DNA from: Cryomorphaceae bacterium
GTDB taxonomy: Bacteria; Bacteroidota; Bacteroidia; Flavobacteriales_D; Crocinitomicaceae
DNA length: 64,000 nt
Reading direction: 5' to 3'
Assembly: GCA_027483605.1 (NCBI GenBank)
Contig: JAIXUE010000044.1
Coordinates: forward strand, 1-64,000
Each line of letters begins with the position of its first letter. Position 1 is the stretch's first letter. The notes below the pieces were generated by a model. It saw only the letters and a program-made list of their open reading frames with translations. It was not told where the DNA came from and did no database searches. Positions 1 through 8,391 of this stretch are shown here, one piece after another. The translations under genes and the position numbers were made by a program.

Positions 1-1
1 C

Positions 2-75
2 GGGGATGTAGCTCAGTTGGCTAGAGCGCTTGACTGGCAGTCAAGAGGTCGTGGGTTCGAATCCCATCTTCTCCA
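2..75 (+). tRNA. tRNA-Ala (anticodon GGC)
   Basis: The cloverleaf can be read directly. The acceptor stem pairs 2-8 with 68-74. The D arm starts GCTC, the anticodon stem CTTGA/TCAAG encloses a loop with GGC, and the T arm GTGGG/CCCAT encloses TTCGAAT. The third acceptor pair is G:U, the alanine identity element, which agrees with the GGC anticodon reading GCC codons. Acceptor position 6:67 is a T:T mismatch. The discriminator is A at 75. CCA is not encoded. Confidence 0.95.
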
Positions 76-80
76 CAAAA

Positions 81-106
81 AAGCCTTGCATTGCAGGGCT
101 TTTTTT
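81..106 (+). terminator. Rho-independent terminator of tRNA-Ala
   Basis: A stem AAGCCTTGC / GCAGGGCTT (one G:U pair) with a 3-nt loop is followed by a T-tract at 100-106. It lies directly after the tRNA. The T-tract runs into the presumed -7 region of the next gene. Confidence 0.8.
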
Positions 107-117
107 ATTTTAGCAAT

Positions 118-813
118 ATGCAACTCACCAAACTCAACGCAGACAGTTCCTGGATGTTCCATTTCGATGGGCTTCACATACTTGTAGACCCTTGGTTTAG
201 TGAAGCACAAGTAGATTTTCATCCTTGGTTCAGCCGCCAGTTTCACCTCGATGAACAACCAAGAGTTGCAGTACTCCAAAAACCAGACTTCATTTTCATT
301 TCTCATCGCTACACTGATCATTGCAGCCGTGAAACACTACTGCAATTCTCTACAGATATAACTATCATCGCTATTCCTTCTGTTTTGAAGAAGATTTCTA
401 AATGGGGGCATTTTCAAAAATTGATACCACTTTCTGAGGCGCCTTTCGACATGCAACTCGTTGCAACGCGTCAAAATTTAGTTCATAAGGCCTACCTCAT
501 CTCCTCCTCAACCGGAAAACTGCTCTATGCGCCTCATGGTGCTCAATTAAAGCAGGAATGTACTGCTGATATTGTTATTGCTTCAACTTTGCGTTACGAG
601 TTGCCTTTCTTCCTTGGTGGGGCCATTAATTTAGGATTAAATGCGGCAATGGATCTAAAAGAAGACGTGAGGGCTCAGCACTTGTTGTGCACGCATGCTG
701 AAAACAAAAGGGCAGAAGGTTTGGTCTCTGTACTTGCTAAAAAGAAGTTTCAAAAGGAAGACAGTGTTACCTATCTGAATCCAGGAGAAACTTTCGTGTT
801 TGATCTTAGCTAA
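118..813 (+). CDS. MBL-fold metallo-hydrolase-like protein with degenerate metal motif
   Basis: The protein is 231 aa with a metallo-beta-lactamase-fold layout: an N-terminal beta region, then SHRYTDHC where the family has HxHxDH, and a late TCTHAENK segment that may supply a further His. The second His of the signature is Tyr, so metal binding may be altered or absent. MBL-fold proteins hydrolyse a wide range of esters, lactones and phosphodiesters, so no substrate is assigned. I chose the ATG at 118. An upstream in-frame ATG at 91 lies inside the tRNA terminator hairpin and would add nine residues with no family support. It is monocistronic between the tRNA terminator and a convergent gene that ends 6 nt away. 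Confidence 0.7.
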   Translation: MQLTKLNADSSWMFHFDGLHILVDPWFSEAQVDFHPWFSRQFHLDEQPRVAVLQKPDFIFISHRYTDHCSRETLLQFSTDITIIAIPSVLKKISKWGHFQKLIPLSEAPFDMQLVATRQNLVHKAYLISSSTGKLLYAPHGAQLKQECTADIVIASTLRYELPFFLGGAINLGLNAAMDLKEDVRAQHLLCTHAENKRAEGLVSVLAKKKFQKEDSVTYLNPGETFVFDLS

Positions 814-819
814 AAAAGA

Positions 820-1800
820 CTAGGGTTTGAAACGAAGGAGCGTTCCGTCAGCGAGGCTGGCATAAATAAAAATGCCGTTGAAAGTCATGCTGAGTGTATT
901 AGCTGTATACAGTTTTTTCCAAGTTTTACCTCCATTCGTGCTGCGGTCTATTCCGTTTGTTCCACAACAATAGATCAGGTCTCCAATATGGTAAACACAT
1001 GATCGATATCCAGCAGGTGAGCGCTTGGGTGTTTGCCAGGTTTTGCCACCATCTTGGGTGTAAAAACAAGTGTTTTGGTTGTTTTCAGGTTGCGTGTAGT
1101 CTCCTCCAACCACTACAATGCGCAAAGAATCAAGAACGGTTAAGGCGTATGGACCGCAGGTGGGGCAACTTGGAAATGGCAAAGGAAATGTTTGCCAAGA
1201 TGCACCAAAGTTTGGGCTGTAGTGCAAGGCAGACTTCAGGCCGCCAGAAACAAAATAAACTTGAGAACCCAAAAGTTGGCATGTTTGGCCACTCGCAGCG
1301 TAGGCAGCTTGTCCTTCTATTGCCATTACTTGTGAAGGTGTTGGCTCCCAGTTGTACCCGTTGTCAAAAGAGCGAAAAGTGCTAAAGGCGCCGTTTATAG
1401 GGTCGCCTAGTAAGAAAATGTTTTTACCAGATGAGCAGATGTCATCCAAAAAGAGCGCCTTTCTTTGTTGGAGCGGATAGATTACGGTATCAAGACGCAG
1501 CGCTTTGTCAAGTAAAACAATGCCGCTCGAATCATGACTCTGCATCGCAATGTAGCCCACATCAGTTTGGGCAAGCGCACGGAGTTCTTTGTGGGTGGCA
1601 TCGAGTTTTTGTGTGAGCAATACACTGCCATTTTGATCGTGAAGGCGCACCACGGCATGGCTAGACCCGCTTAAGAATTGGTTGTTTTCTAAAGGTAGGA
1701 GCGCGCGTTCGTGTTCCTTTCCGCTCACCCTAGGAAAGTATATTTGTGTTTGAGCAAAGCTTAGATTCGAACAAAAAAGAAGCAGCCAAAATTTATGCAT
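820..1800 (-). CDS. Secreted Asp-box (BNR/Ycf48-like) beta-propeller protein
   Basis: The protein is 326 aa when started at the ATG at 1800, which gives a signal peptide beginning MHKFWLLLFCSNLSFAQ. The longer in-frame ORF to 1842 would bury that signal behind 14 extra residues. At least four Asp-box motifs (SxDxGxxW type) are visible: FDNGYNWEP, PNFGASWQT, TQDGGKTWQ and STNGGKTWK. They indicate a beta-propeller related to sialidase/Ycf48/VPS10 folds. No catalytic function can be claimed. The start overlaps the upstream acyltransferase stop by 8 nt, so it is the last gene of the rarA-acyltransferase operon. There is no T9SS sorting domain. Confidence 0.75.
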   Translation of the reverse strand: MHKFWLLLFCSNLSFAQTQIYFPRVSGKEHERALLPLENNQFLSGSSHAVVRLHDQNGSVLLTQKLDATHKELRALAQTDVGYIAMQSHDSSGIVLLDKALRLDTVIYPLQQRKALFLDDICSSGKNIFLLGDPINGAFSTFRSFDNGYNWEPTPSQVMAIEGQAAYAASGQTCQLLGSQVYFVSGGLKSALHYSPNFGASWQTFPLPFPSCPTCGPYALTVLDSLRIVVVGGDYTQPENNQNTCFYTQDGGKTWQTPKRSPAGYRSCVYHIGDLIYCCGTNGIDRSTNGGKTWKKLYTANTLSMTFNGIFIYASLADGTLLRFKP

Positions 1801-2737
1801 GATTCCTGAATTTGGTTTCAAATTTTTGCCGTAGTGTAGCACTCAATTCAGACCAATTTGCGGGTTTTTGGTGCTTCCAGCGCTTATGAGACCAGAGCCA
1901 ACGCGCAGGGTTATCTATGATTTGTTGTTCTAGTTTTTGGACATGTAGTTGAGTTAGTTCTTGGTATGTGAGGTTTTTTGAATCCTTCACTAATACTTCA
2001 AGTTTTACATTGTAATTACCTCTATTTGAATTTGATAAACTTACAAAAACAACTGCGCAGTCGTATTTGTTGGCCATATATTCAGGCCCAAAAATGACGG
2101 GTGTATTTTGATGGAGGAATGGAATCCATAAGCACTCCGTTGGTGAACTGGGCGCTTGATCGGCCAAGACAAGAACAATAGGGTTCTTGGCTTCAAATGC
2201 TTCTTGGTAATTTTGTGCATGAACAACTTTCAAACCAAAACGCTCTCGTCTTTCGGTTAGATTTTGATTCCAAAATGGGTGACTCAGCGGCATGCCGATA
2301 CCGTAACTCGGTTGTTTGAACCATGAAGCCTGAGCCGTGATGAGCCACTCCCAGTTGTTGTAGTGGCCAGCAACTAACAGAATAGGTTTGTTTAAGGCTT
2401 TGATTTCTTCCAAGATTTCAGGATTCTCAAGCTGCATGCGCTGCAACAATTGTTTTTTAGAAATACTGAGGTTTTTTACGGATTCGACCAGTAGGTCTGA
2501 GAAATAGCGGTAAAAATCTTTTCTGATTTGTTGTCTTTCTTCAACTGATAAATTTGGAAAGGCGATCTGCAAGTTTTGGTCGATGACTCGCTTGCGATAT
2601 GGAAGCAGCGTGCAAAAGAGGGCAAACAAGAAATCTGCCAAAACATATAGTATCCTTAGCGGAAGATAGGATAGGGGTAGGACCAATCCGTAATAGAGCA
2701 AAGCGCCACTTAAAATTTGTATTTGTCTTGCCACCAT
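1793..2737 (-). CDS. Lysophospholipid/lipid A acyltransferase, HtrB/LpxL family
   Basis: The 314-aa protein has the family's usual length. An N-terminal membrane segment (about 11-45) is followed by the catalytic Hx4E motif GHYNNWEW (His125, Glu130). Family members add secondary acyl chains to lipid A at the inner membrane, or transfer to related lipids; the exact acceptor cannot be read from sequence. The start overlaps the end of rarA by 28 nt, and its own end overlaps the Asp-box gene by 8 nt, so translation is probably coupled across the three genes. Confidence 0.85.
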   Translation of the reverse strand: MVARQIQILSGALLYYGLVLPLSYLPLRILYVLADFLFALFCTLLPYRKRVIDQNLQIAFPNLSVEERQQIRKDFYRYFSDLLVESVKNLSISKKQLLQRMQLENPEILEEIKALNKPILLVAGHYNNWEWLITAQASWFKQPSYGIGMPLSHPFWNQNLTERRERFGLKVVHAQNYQEAFEAKNPIVLVLADQAPSSPTECLWIPFLHQNTPVIFGPEYMANKYDCAVVFVSLSNSNRGNYNVKLEVLVKDSKNLTYQELTQLHVQKLEQQIIDNPARWLWSHKRWKHQKPANWSELSATLRQKFETKFRNHA

Positions 2738-3987
2738 TTTTTGATGAGTTGTGCGATTTCTTGTTCTTTAGAGCTGCTGCCGGGATGGAAAAAGTTGGTG
2801 CCAACGAGTTGTTCAGGCAAGAACTCTTGGGCATAAAAATTGCCCGGATGATCATGGCTGTATTGGTAGCCATCACCGTAACCAAGTTCTTTCATGAGTT
2901 TGGTTGGGGAATTGCGCAGCGCAAGGGGCACACCGAGGTTGCCAGTTTGCTGGACAATCTGCTGGGCTTTATTGATGGCCATGTAGGCTGCGTTTCCTTT
3001 GGGTGAACTCGCTAAATATAACGTGCATTCGCTCAAGATGATCCTGGATTCTGGCCAGCCAACGTTTTCGACGGCCTGAAAACACGCGTTGGCAAGTAAC
3101 AAGGCATTGGGGTTGGCCAAGCCGATGTCTTCGGCTGCCAAAATAACCAAGCGCCGCGCAATGAATTTGGGGTCTTCACCGCCTTCTACCATTCTGGCTA
3201 GCCAATAAACTGCTGCATTGGGGTCTGATCCCCTGACAGATTTGATAAAAGCCGAAATGATGTCGTAATGCTGTTCGCCGTCTTTATCGTAGCTAGCCAG
3301 GCTTTGTTGTGCATTGGACAAAACAACTTCATCTGTAATTTCAATTTCGGTCTGGCCTTGAAAAGTGCCAATGATGATTTCAAAAACATTGAGCAGTTTG
3401 CGGGCATCTCCGCCCGAAATTCGAAGCAGGGCATTGGTTTCAAGTAAGGAGATCTGCTTTTTTTGAAGTTGTAGGTCTTCCTTAATAGCCCGTTCGAGTA
3501 GGGTGATGAGATCGTTTTTCGTGTGCTGCTCAAGGGTGTATACCTGACACCGTGACAACAAAGCCGAAATGACTTCAAATGATGGATTTTCAGTGGTGGC
3601 GCCGATGAGCGTAACAACCCCTTTTTCTACTGCTCCAAGCAGTGAATCTTGCTGTGCTTTAGAAAAACGATGGATTTCATCGATAAATAGGATGCTGCCT
3701 TGAGGGCTGAACATACCGCCACCTTGAACTTTAGCAATGACCTCCCGTACATCCTTGACACCGCTTGAAATAGCAGAAAGCGTATGAATGGGTCGATTGA
3801 GGTGTTGGGCAATGAGTTGAGCGAGTGTCGTTTTGCCTACGCCTGGCGGGCCCCAAAAAATCATAGAGGGAATCACGTCAGCGTCTAATGCTCTACGCAA
3901 AGAAGCGTTCGATGCCAATAAATGCTGTTGACCAATATATTGATCTAGCGTCTTGGGGCGCATGCGTTCTGCGAGCGGAGCATTCAT
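2710..3987 (-). CDS. rarA: Replication-associated recombination protein A (AAA+ ATPase)
   Basis: The protein is 425 aa. Walker A GPPGVGKTT lies at 46-54 and Walker B FIDEIHRF near 100-107, followed by sensor motifs and the long C-terminal region of the RarA/MgsA/WRNIP1 family. These proteins act at stalled replication forks, related to clamp-loader AAA+ ATPases. It is the first gene of a leftward three-gene operon. A -7 box TATCTTTG on the minus strand ends 4 nt before the ATG, so the mRNA may be leaderless. It is divergent from the cysteine desulfurase gene across about 50 nt. Confidence 0.95.
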   Translation of the reverse strand: MNAPLAERMRPKTLDQYIGQQHLLASNASLRRALDADVIPSMIFWGPPGVGKTTLAQLIAQHLNRPIHTLSAISSGVKDVREVIAKVQGGGMFSPQGSILFIDEIHRFSKAQQDSLLGAVEKGVVTLIGATTENPSFEVISALLSRCQVYTLEQHTKNDLITLLERAIKEDLQLQKKQISLLETNALLRISGGDARKLLNVFEIIIGTFQGQTEIEITDEVVLSNAQQSLASYDKDGEQHYDIISAFIKSVRGSDPNAAVYWLARMVEGGEDPKFIARRLVILAAEDIGLANPNALLLANACFQAVENVGWPESRIILSECTLYLASSPKGNAAYMAINKAQQIVQQTGNLGVPLALRNSPTKLMKELGYGDGYQYSHDHPGNFYAQEFLPEQLVGTNFFHPGSSSKEQEIAQLIKKWWQDKYKF

Positions 3988-3991
3988 TACT

Positions 3992-3999
3992 CAAAGATA
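3992..3999 (-). promoter_or_regulatory. -7 box of rarA, predicted leaderless
   Basis: TATCTTTG on the minus strand matches the Bacteroidota -7 consensus TAnnTTTG. Only AGTA separates it from the ATG, placing the transcription start at or next to the start codon. I see no convincing TTG at the -33 position. Confidence 0.55.
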
Positions 4000-4015
4000 A
4001 GCAAACTAATTTTAG

Positions 4016-4023
4016 TATCTTCG
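4016..4023 (+). promoter_or_regulatory. -7 box of the cysteine desulfurase operon
   Basis: TATCTTCG is a one-base variant of TAnnTTTG, 16 nt before the ATG at 4040. It lies back to back with the rarA box in a short divergent region. Confidence 0.45.
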
Positions 4024-4039
4024 TGGCAAAACAGTTTGA

Positions 4040-5176
4040 ATGAACGTCTATCTTGACAACGCCGCCACCACACCTGTTGCGCCAGAAGTGGTAGAAGCCA
4101 TGACCCCAGTATTGTATCATACTTTTGGGAATCCATCCTCCACACACGCTTTTGGTCGCCAAGCCAAAGCCCTTTTAGAAAATTCAAGACGCAGTATAGC
4201 GCAAGCGCTGCATTGTGCGCCATCCGAAATCATATTCACCTCTGGGGGCACAGAAGCCGACAATATGGCTTTACACGCAGCCGTTACGCAGCTTGGTGTC
4301 ACGCGCATTATCACAAGCGCAATTGAACACCATGCCGTTGGTCATACAGCCGCTGCCATAAAAGATTCAAATGGCACTGATGTTGTTCACCTTTCACTTG
4401 ATTCAAAAGGCAATGTCAATTTGCAAGAGCTTGAAGCCTATTTAAAAGACGGAACACCCTCATTGGTTTCATTAATGCATGCCAACAATGAAATCGCAAC
4501 GCTGCTACCTTTAGCTGAAGTTGCGCAATTGTGTCGACACTACGGAGCTTATTTTCATTCTGACACCGTACAAACAATGGGGCATTATCAATTTGATTTG
4601 TCCGTACTTGACATCGATTTCATTACATGTGCAGCCCACAAATTTCATGGGCCAAAAGGCATCGGATTTTTATATGTCAATAAAAAAACGCGTGTCAATC
4701 CGCTCATTCATGGTGGGTCGCAGGAGCGCGGTTTGCGCGGAGGCACTGAAAATATTGCTGGTGTAGTAGGTTTGGCAAAAGCCATTGAATTGGCCTATAC
4801 AGATTTAGAGGAACATCAGCAACATGTTTGGGGGCTGAAAAACTACATGATGACCCGTTTGCAAGAAATGTTTGCAGACGTGCGTTTTCATGGTGAAACC
4901 AGTTATGAAAAAGCTTTGTATACTGTCCTTAATGTTTGTTTGCCAGCAACTGCCAAAGCAGGTTTGTTGTTGTTTACCCTAGACCTGAAAGGTGTTGCGG
5001 TGAGCGGTGGCTCAGCCTGTACTTCAGGTGCTACCAAGGGCTCTCATGTACTAGAAGGAATTGGTGCCGATATGAGTCGTCCGAATGCGCGCTTCTCTTT
5101 TTCGCGTTACACCACTAAAGAAGAAATTGATTACGCGCTACAACAACTCCAAGAAGTGTATCAAAAGAATTTGTAA
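4040..5176 (+). CDS. Cysteine desulfurase (NifS/IscS-like aminotransferase class V)
   Basis: The 378-aa protein has the PLP-binding lysine in AAHKFHGPKG (Lys201), the substrate-region HSDTVQT motif, and the catalytic loop SGGSACTSG (Cys327). The enzyme removes sulfur from cysteine to form a persulfide that feeds Fe-S cluster and thio-cofactor synthesis. NifS versus IscS cannot be separated safely; no iscU or iscR lies nearby. It heads a rightward run, with the glycosyltransferase beginning 9 nt downstream. That link is probably positional rather than functional. Confidence 0.9.
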   Translation: MNVYLDNAATTPVAPEVVEAMTPVLYHTFGNPSSTHAFGRQAKALLENSRRSIAQALHCAPSEIIFTSGGTEADNMALHAAVTQLGVTRIITSAIEHHAVGHTAAAIKDSNGTDVVHLSLDSKGNVNLQELEAYLKDGTPSLVSLMHANNEIATLLPLAEVAQLCRHYGAYFHSDTVQTMGHYQFDLSVLDIDFITCAAHKFHGPKGIGFLYVNKKTRVNPLIHGGSQERGLRGGTENIAGVVGLAKAIELAYTDLEEHQQHVWGLKNYMMTRLQEMFADVRFHGETSYEKALYTVLNVCLPATAKAGLLLFTLDLKGVAVSGGSACTSGATKGSHVLEGIGADMSRPNARFSFSRYTTKEEIDYALQQLQEVYQKNL

Positions 5177-5185
5177 ATTCAAATT

Positions 5186-6337
5186 ATGCAAGCGCGGCCT
5201 AAAGTATTGTTTATCTCAAGTTGGTATCCGTCGGTCCTCAAACCAACAGAAGGCAACTTTGTACAGCAGCACATTCGCGCTGCCCAACTTATAGCAGATG
5301 TAGCCTTGGTTCATGTTGTTTTGAGTACAAAACATCAAGAGCTCACCCACGAGACAAGACAAGATCCTTATGAAGAGCAAGTGATCTATATTCCCAAAAA
5401 TGAACTTTTTTTAGTGGGTATGTTGGTGAATTATTTCAAGATTTTCATGGCCTATTGGAAATTTGCTGCTCAAACAAAACTTGCAAAGCCAGACCTTATC
5501 CACGCCAACGTATTGTATCCGATTGGCTTAGTTGGTCTCATGCTTAAACTCCGTTGGCGCATTCCGCTGCTCTTTACCGAGCACTGGACCTGCTATCACG
5601 AGGAGGCAAAGCCTCAACCTACGCGAGTGCAACAGTACTTCTTGCGCTGGATTGGTAAAAAGGCAACGTTGTTGATGCCGGTTTCATTAGACCTCGCAGC
5701 TGCCATGCAACGTTTCGGGATCACAGCGCCGATGAAAGTAGTGCCCAATGTAGTGGACCCACTCATTTTTACTCCTGTACAAAAGCGCCCTCATGGTGTC
5801 TACCGTTTTGTGCATATTTCATCGCTAGATCCCGAGCAGAAAAACTTTCATTTGTTGCTGCGGGCTTTTCATCAACTCAAAAAACAACAAGCAAAAGTAG
5901 AGTTGCATGTTATTTCAGATGGTGCTTTCAATGATTATGCGCAATTAATCAAAGGTTTTGAATTTGCCAAATCCATCCATTTTCATGGCTGTCAAGATAG
6001 CGCGGGAGTGGCGGCTATGCTGCAATTTGCCGATGCACTGGTCTTGAGTAGTCGTTTTGAAAATTTACCCTGTGTGCTTTTGGAGGCACTTTCTACCGGT
6101 ACACCCATGATTGCTACGCAAGTTGGGGGTGTAGCGGAGCTTGTTAATGACAGCAATGGAATCTTGGTTGCATCCGAAGATGAACAAGCGCTTTTGGCAG
6201 CCATGATTGCCATTCAGCAACGCCAATATGAGGTGCAGGCACTTCATCAAGCTGCACTGCAAAAATACAGCCCGGCGGTCATAGCGGGTTTGTTTTCAGA
6301 GGCCTACCAATTGGTGCTCAACAAAGATGTGGCGTAG
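5186..6337 (+). CDS. Glycosyltransferase family 4 protein
   Basis: The 383-aa protein has two Rossmann-like halves (GT-B fold). The early FISSWYPSVLKPTEG segment is followed by the C-terminal GT4 donor-site motif around SRFENLPCVLLEALSTGTP (E-x7-E type). It probably adds a sugar to a lipid-linked or polysaccharide precursor at the cytoplasmic face of the inner membrane; donor and acceptor are unknown. It sits between cysteine desulfurase (9 nt) and a flippase (11-nt overlap), consistent with a small surface-glycan set. Confidence 0.88.
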   Translation: MQARPKVLFISSWYPSVLKPTEGNFVQQHIRAAQLIADVALVHVVLSTKHQELTHETRQDPYEEQVIYIPKNELFLVGMLVNYFKIFMAYWKFAAQTKLAKPDLIHANVLYPIGLVGLMLKLRWRIPLLFTEHWTCYHEEAKPQPTRVQQYFLRWIGKKATLLMPVSLDLAAAMQRFGITAPMKVVPNVVDPLIFTPVQKRPHGVYRFVHISSLDPEQKNFHLLLRAFHQLKKQQAKVELHVISDGAFNDYAQLIKGFEFAKSIHFHGCQDSAGVAAMLQFADALVLSSRFENLPCVLLEALSTGTPMIATQVGGVAELVNDSNGILVASEDEQALLAAMIAIQQRQYEVQALHQAALQKYSPAVIAGLFSEAYQLVLNKDVA

Positions 6338-7595
6338 TATATTCGGCAATTTTAGCGTCAGGGTGCTTTCTGCACTGCTCAATTTAGGATTGGTTATTCT
6401 TTTTTCTCAGCTCACCGGTGCTATCGGTAAAGGAGAACAAAGTTTGCTTCTGACTTCCATCGCTATTCTGACTATTTTTGACTCTTTGGTGGGCGGTGCG
6501 GCACTCGTGTATTTGTCGTCGCGATTTTCTTGGCTTGGGCTTCTGGGCGCTTCCTATACTTGGATTGTCTTGATCAGTTGCAGTGCGTTTGTCACCTTAT
6601 ATATACTCGATGTTTTTACCCTGAACTATTTATTTCATGTGGTCATGCTGAGTGCACTAAGTGCAACTTCATCAGTACACGCATCTTTGTTGCTCGGACA
6701 GCAACGTTTAAAGATGTATAATTTGATCACGATCTCCATTCCTTTGCTGACGTTTCTGACATGTATGGCACAATGGTTTTTATTCAACCAATTGAATTAT
6801 CAAGTTGCCCTGTATGTAGCTTTTGCAAGTTCTTTGATCATTAGTATTGTAGGTGTGCTCAGGTTTTTTCCAACGCCTCAAACAATGGGACATTCATGGC
6901 TTTCTATTTGGAAAAATATGTTTACGCTTGGTTTTTACAACCAGTTGGCGCACGTTACGCAATTACTTAGTTTTAGAGCAAGTTATTACATTTTAGAGCA
7001 GTATAAAGGCGAAGCCGCGGTGGGGGTCTTTTCAAATGCGAGTTCAATAACCGAATCTATTTGGCTCATTGCTACAAGTATTTCTTTATGGCAGTACGCC
7101 GTCATTTCAAATGCCCAAGACCAAAAATACACCATTCAATTGACCGAAAAACTGACCCGATTTGGGATGTTGGCCGCTTTGGTAGCTGTTGTGTTTTTCT
7201 TGTTGCTTCCACCATCTTTCTATCAACTTGTTTTTGGTCCAGATTTCGGTAGCTTGCATTCGCTAATGTGGTTTTTAGCTCCGGGTGTTTGGGTTTTTAC
7301 CTATGCTTTGGTAGTGGGGCATTATTTTTCTGGACACGGACGCTATGTAGTGAATGCAGTAGCTTCTGGCGTGGGCTTGGTATTGAGTCTTGGTATTTCA
7401 TGGTTGCTGATTCCGCAATTGGGTGCGTTGGGTGCCGCAATAGCCGCAAGCCTGTCTTATTTGGCCACGAGTCTGGTGGTGTTGTATTATTTTTTGAAGG
7501 ATGGCGCTTCCTTTTCGCTTTTTCCAAGTAGAGCGGAATTCAAGCAATTATTTACACAAATGCGCATGATTTTGCGCAAGTCTAGCTATGAATAA
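6327..7595 (+). CDS. Polysaccharide flippase, Wzx/MATE-like membrane protein
   Basis: The 422-aa protein is almost entirely hydrophobic, with about 12 membrane segments in the arrangement of the oligosaccharidyl-lipid flippase superfamily. The early GAIGKGEQSLL segment matches the loop after the first helix in these proteins. It is expected to flip lipid-linked oligosaccharides across the inner membrane. It overlaps the upstream glycosyltransferase by 11 nt and the downstream methyltransferase by 8 nt, so the three are probably co-translated. No polymerase or ligase is visible in the window. Confidence 0.8.
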   Translation: MWRSIFGNFSVRVLSALLNLGLVILFSQLTGAIGKGEQSLLLTSIAILTIFDSLVGGAALVYLSSRFSWLGLLGASYTWIVLISCSAFVTLYILDVFTLNYLFHVVMLSALSATSSVHASLLLGQQRLKMYNLITISIPLLTFLTCMAQWFLFNQLNYQVALYVAFASSLIISIVGVLRFFPTPQTMGHSWLSIWKNMFTLGFYNQLAHVTQLLSFRASYYILEQYKGEAAVGVFSNASSITESIWLIATSISLWQYAVISNAQDQKYTIQLTEKLTRFGMLAALVAVVFFLLLPPSFYQLVFGPDFGSLHSLMWFLAPGVWVFTYALVVGHYFSGHGRYVVNAVASGVGLVLSLGISWLLIPQLGALGAAIAASLSYLATSLVVLYYFLKDGASFSLFPSRAEFKQLFTQMRMILRKSSYE

Positions 7596-8391
7596 AGTCA
7601 GTAAGTTACTTAATGCAATAAGGCTGATCTTACAAAGACCAGCACTCTTAAACCTTGTGCTCAAGGATGAAGCGGTCTTGAAAGCCAACTTTCAAAAAGA
7701 ATTTCCTGGGCTACAATTGCAAGAAATGGACATGTTTTCTTGGTCTGAATCTGCAGCACTGCGCATTACGCCATATGCATTTCTTTCGGGTTCTTCAATG
7801 GTGACTGATTTTGCGTTATTGCAATTGTTGTGTCGTCGATATAAAGTAGCAACCTATTTAGAGATCGGGACTTGGCGCGGCGAAAGCGTGGCTAATGTGG
7901 CGCCGTTTGTTAGCGAAGCATTTACCTTAAATTTGCCTGATGAAACGCTGCGTCAAATGGGTCAAAATGAAGCTTACATCAAATCACATCGCTTCTTTTC
8001 TAGCCAACTGAATAATGTAACGCATCTTTTTGGCGATTCAGCCACCTTTGACTGGACACCATACCAGCAAAAATGCGATCTCATTTTCATTGATGGAGAC
8101 CACTCCACAGAGGCTGTTCAAAGAGATACCCAAACGGCGCTGCAATTGCGCAAATCAGAAAATTCTATATTGGTTTGGCACGACGCGAAAGCAGACGGAG
8201 AGTATCCTCGATACGAGGTGCTTTTAGGTATTTACCGCGCTTTACCTAAAGAGCTACACAGTAAACTATATTTGGTCAAGCATGCGTTGTGTGCGGTTTA
8301 TTTGCCAGATGGGGCAGAGGCAAGTCCTATTGCGCTCAATGCCTTGCCCACTCGCGCTTTTGAAATCGAACTGAAAAATATAAATCTTTAG
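7588..8391 (+). CDS. Class I SAM-dependent methyltransferase (Methyltransf_24 type)
   Basis: The 267-aa protein has motif I as YLEIGTWRGES and a later acidic segment DLIFIDGDHSTEAV, characteristic of the Methyltransf_24/cephalosporin-hydroxylase-like group. In glycan clusters such enzymes often methylate sugars or polysaccharide ends. This is inferred from its position directly after the flippase. The 3' end overlaps the convergent asnB gene by 4 nt with no terminator between them. Confidence 0.8.
   Translation: MNKVSKLLNAIRLILQRPALLNLVLKDEAVLKANFQKEFPGLQLQEMDMFSWSESAALRITPYAFLSGSSMVTDFALLQLLCRRYKVATYLEIGTWRGESVANVAPFVSEAFTLNLPDETLRQMGQNEAYIKSHRFFSSQLNNVTHLFGDSATFDWTPYQQKCDLIFIDGDHSTEAVQRDTQTALQLRKSENSILVWHDAKADGEYPRYEVLLGIYRALPKELHSKLYLVKHALCAVYLPDGAEASPIALNALPTRAFEIELKNINL

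Noticed and set aside
957-1385. 142-residue plus-strand ORF
   Set aside because: Lies antisense to the Asp-box protein gene; its protein has no hydrophobic core or family motif.
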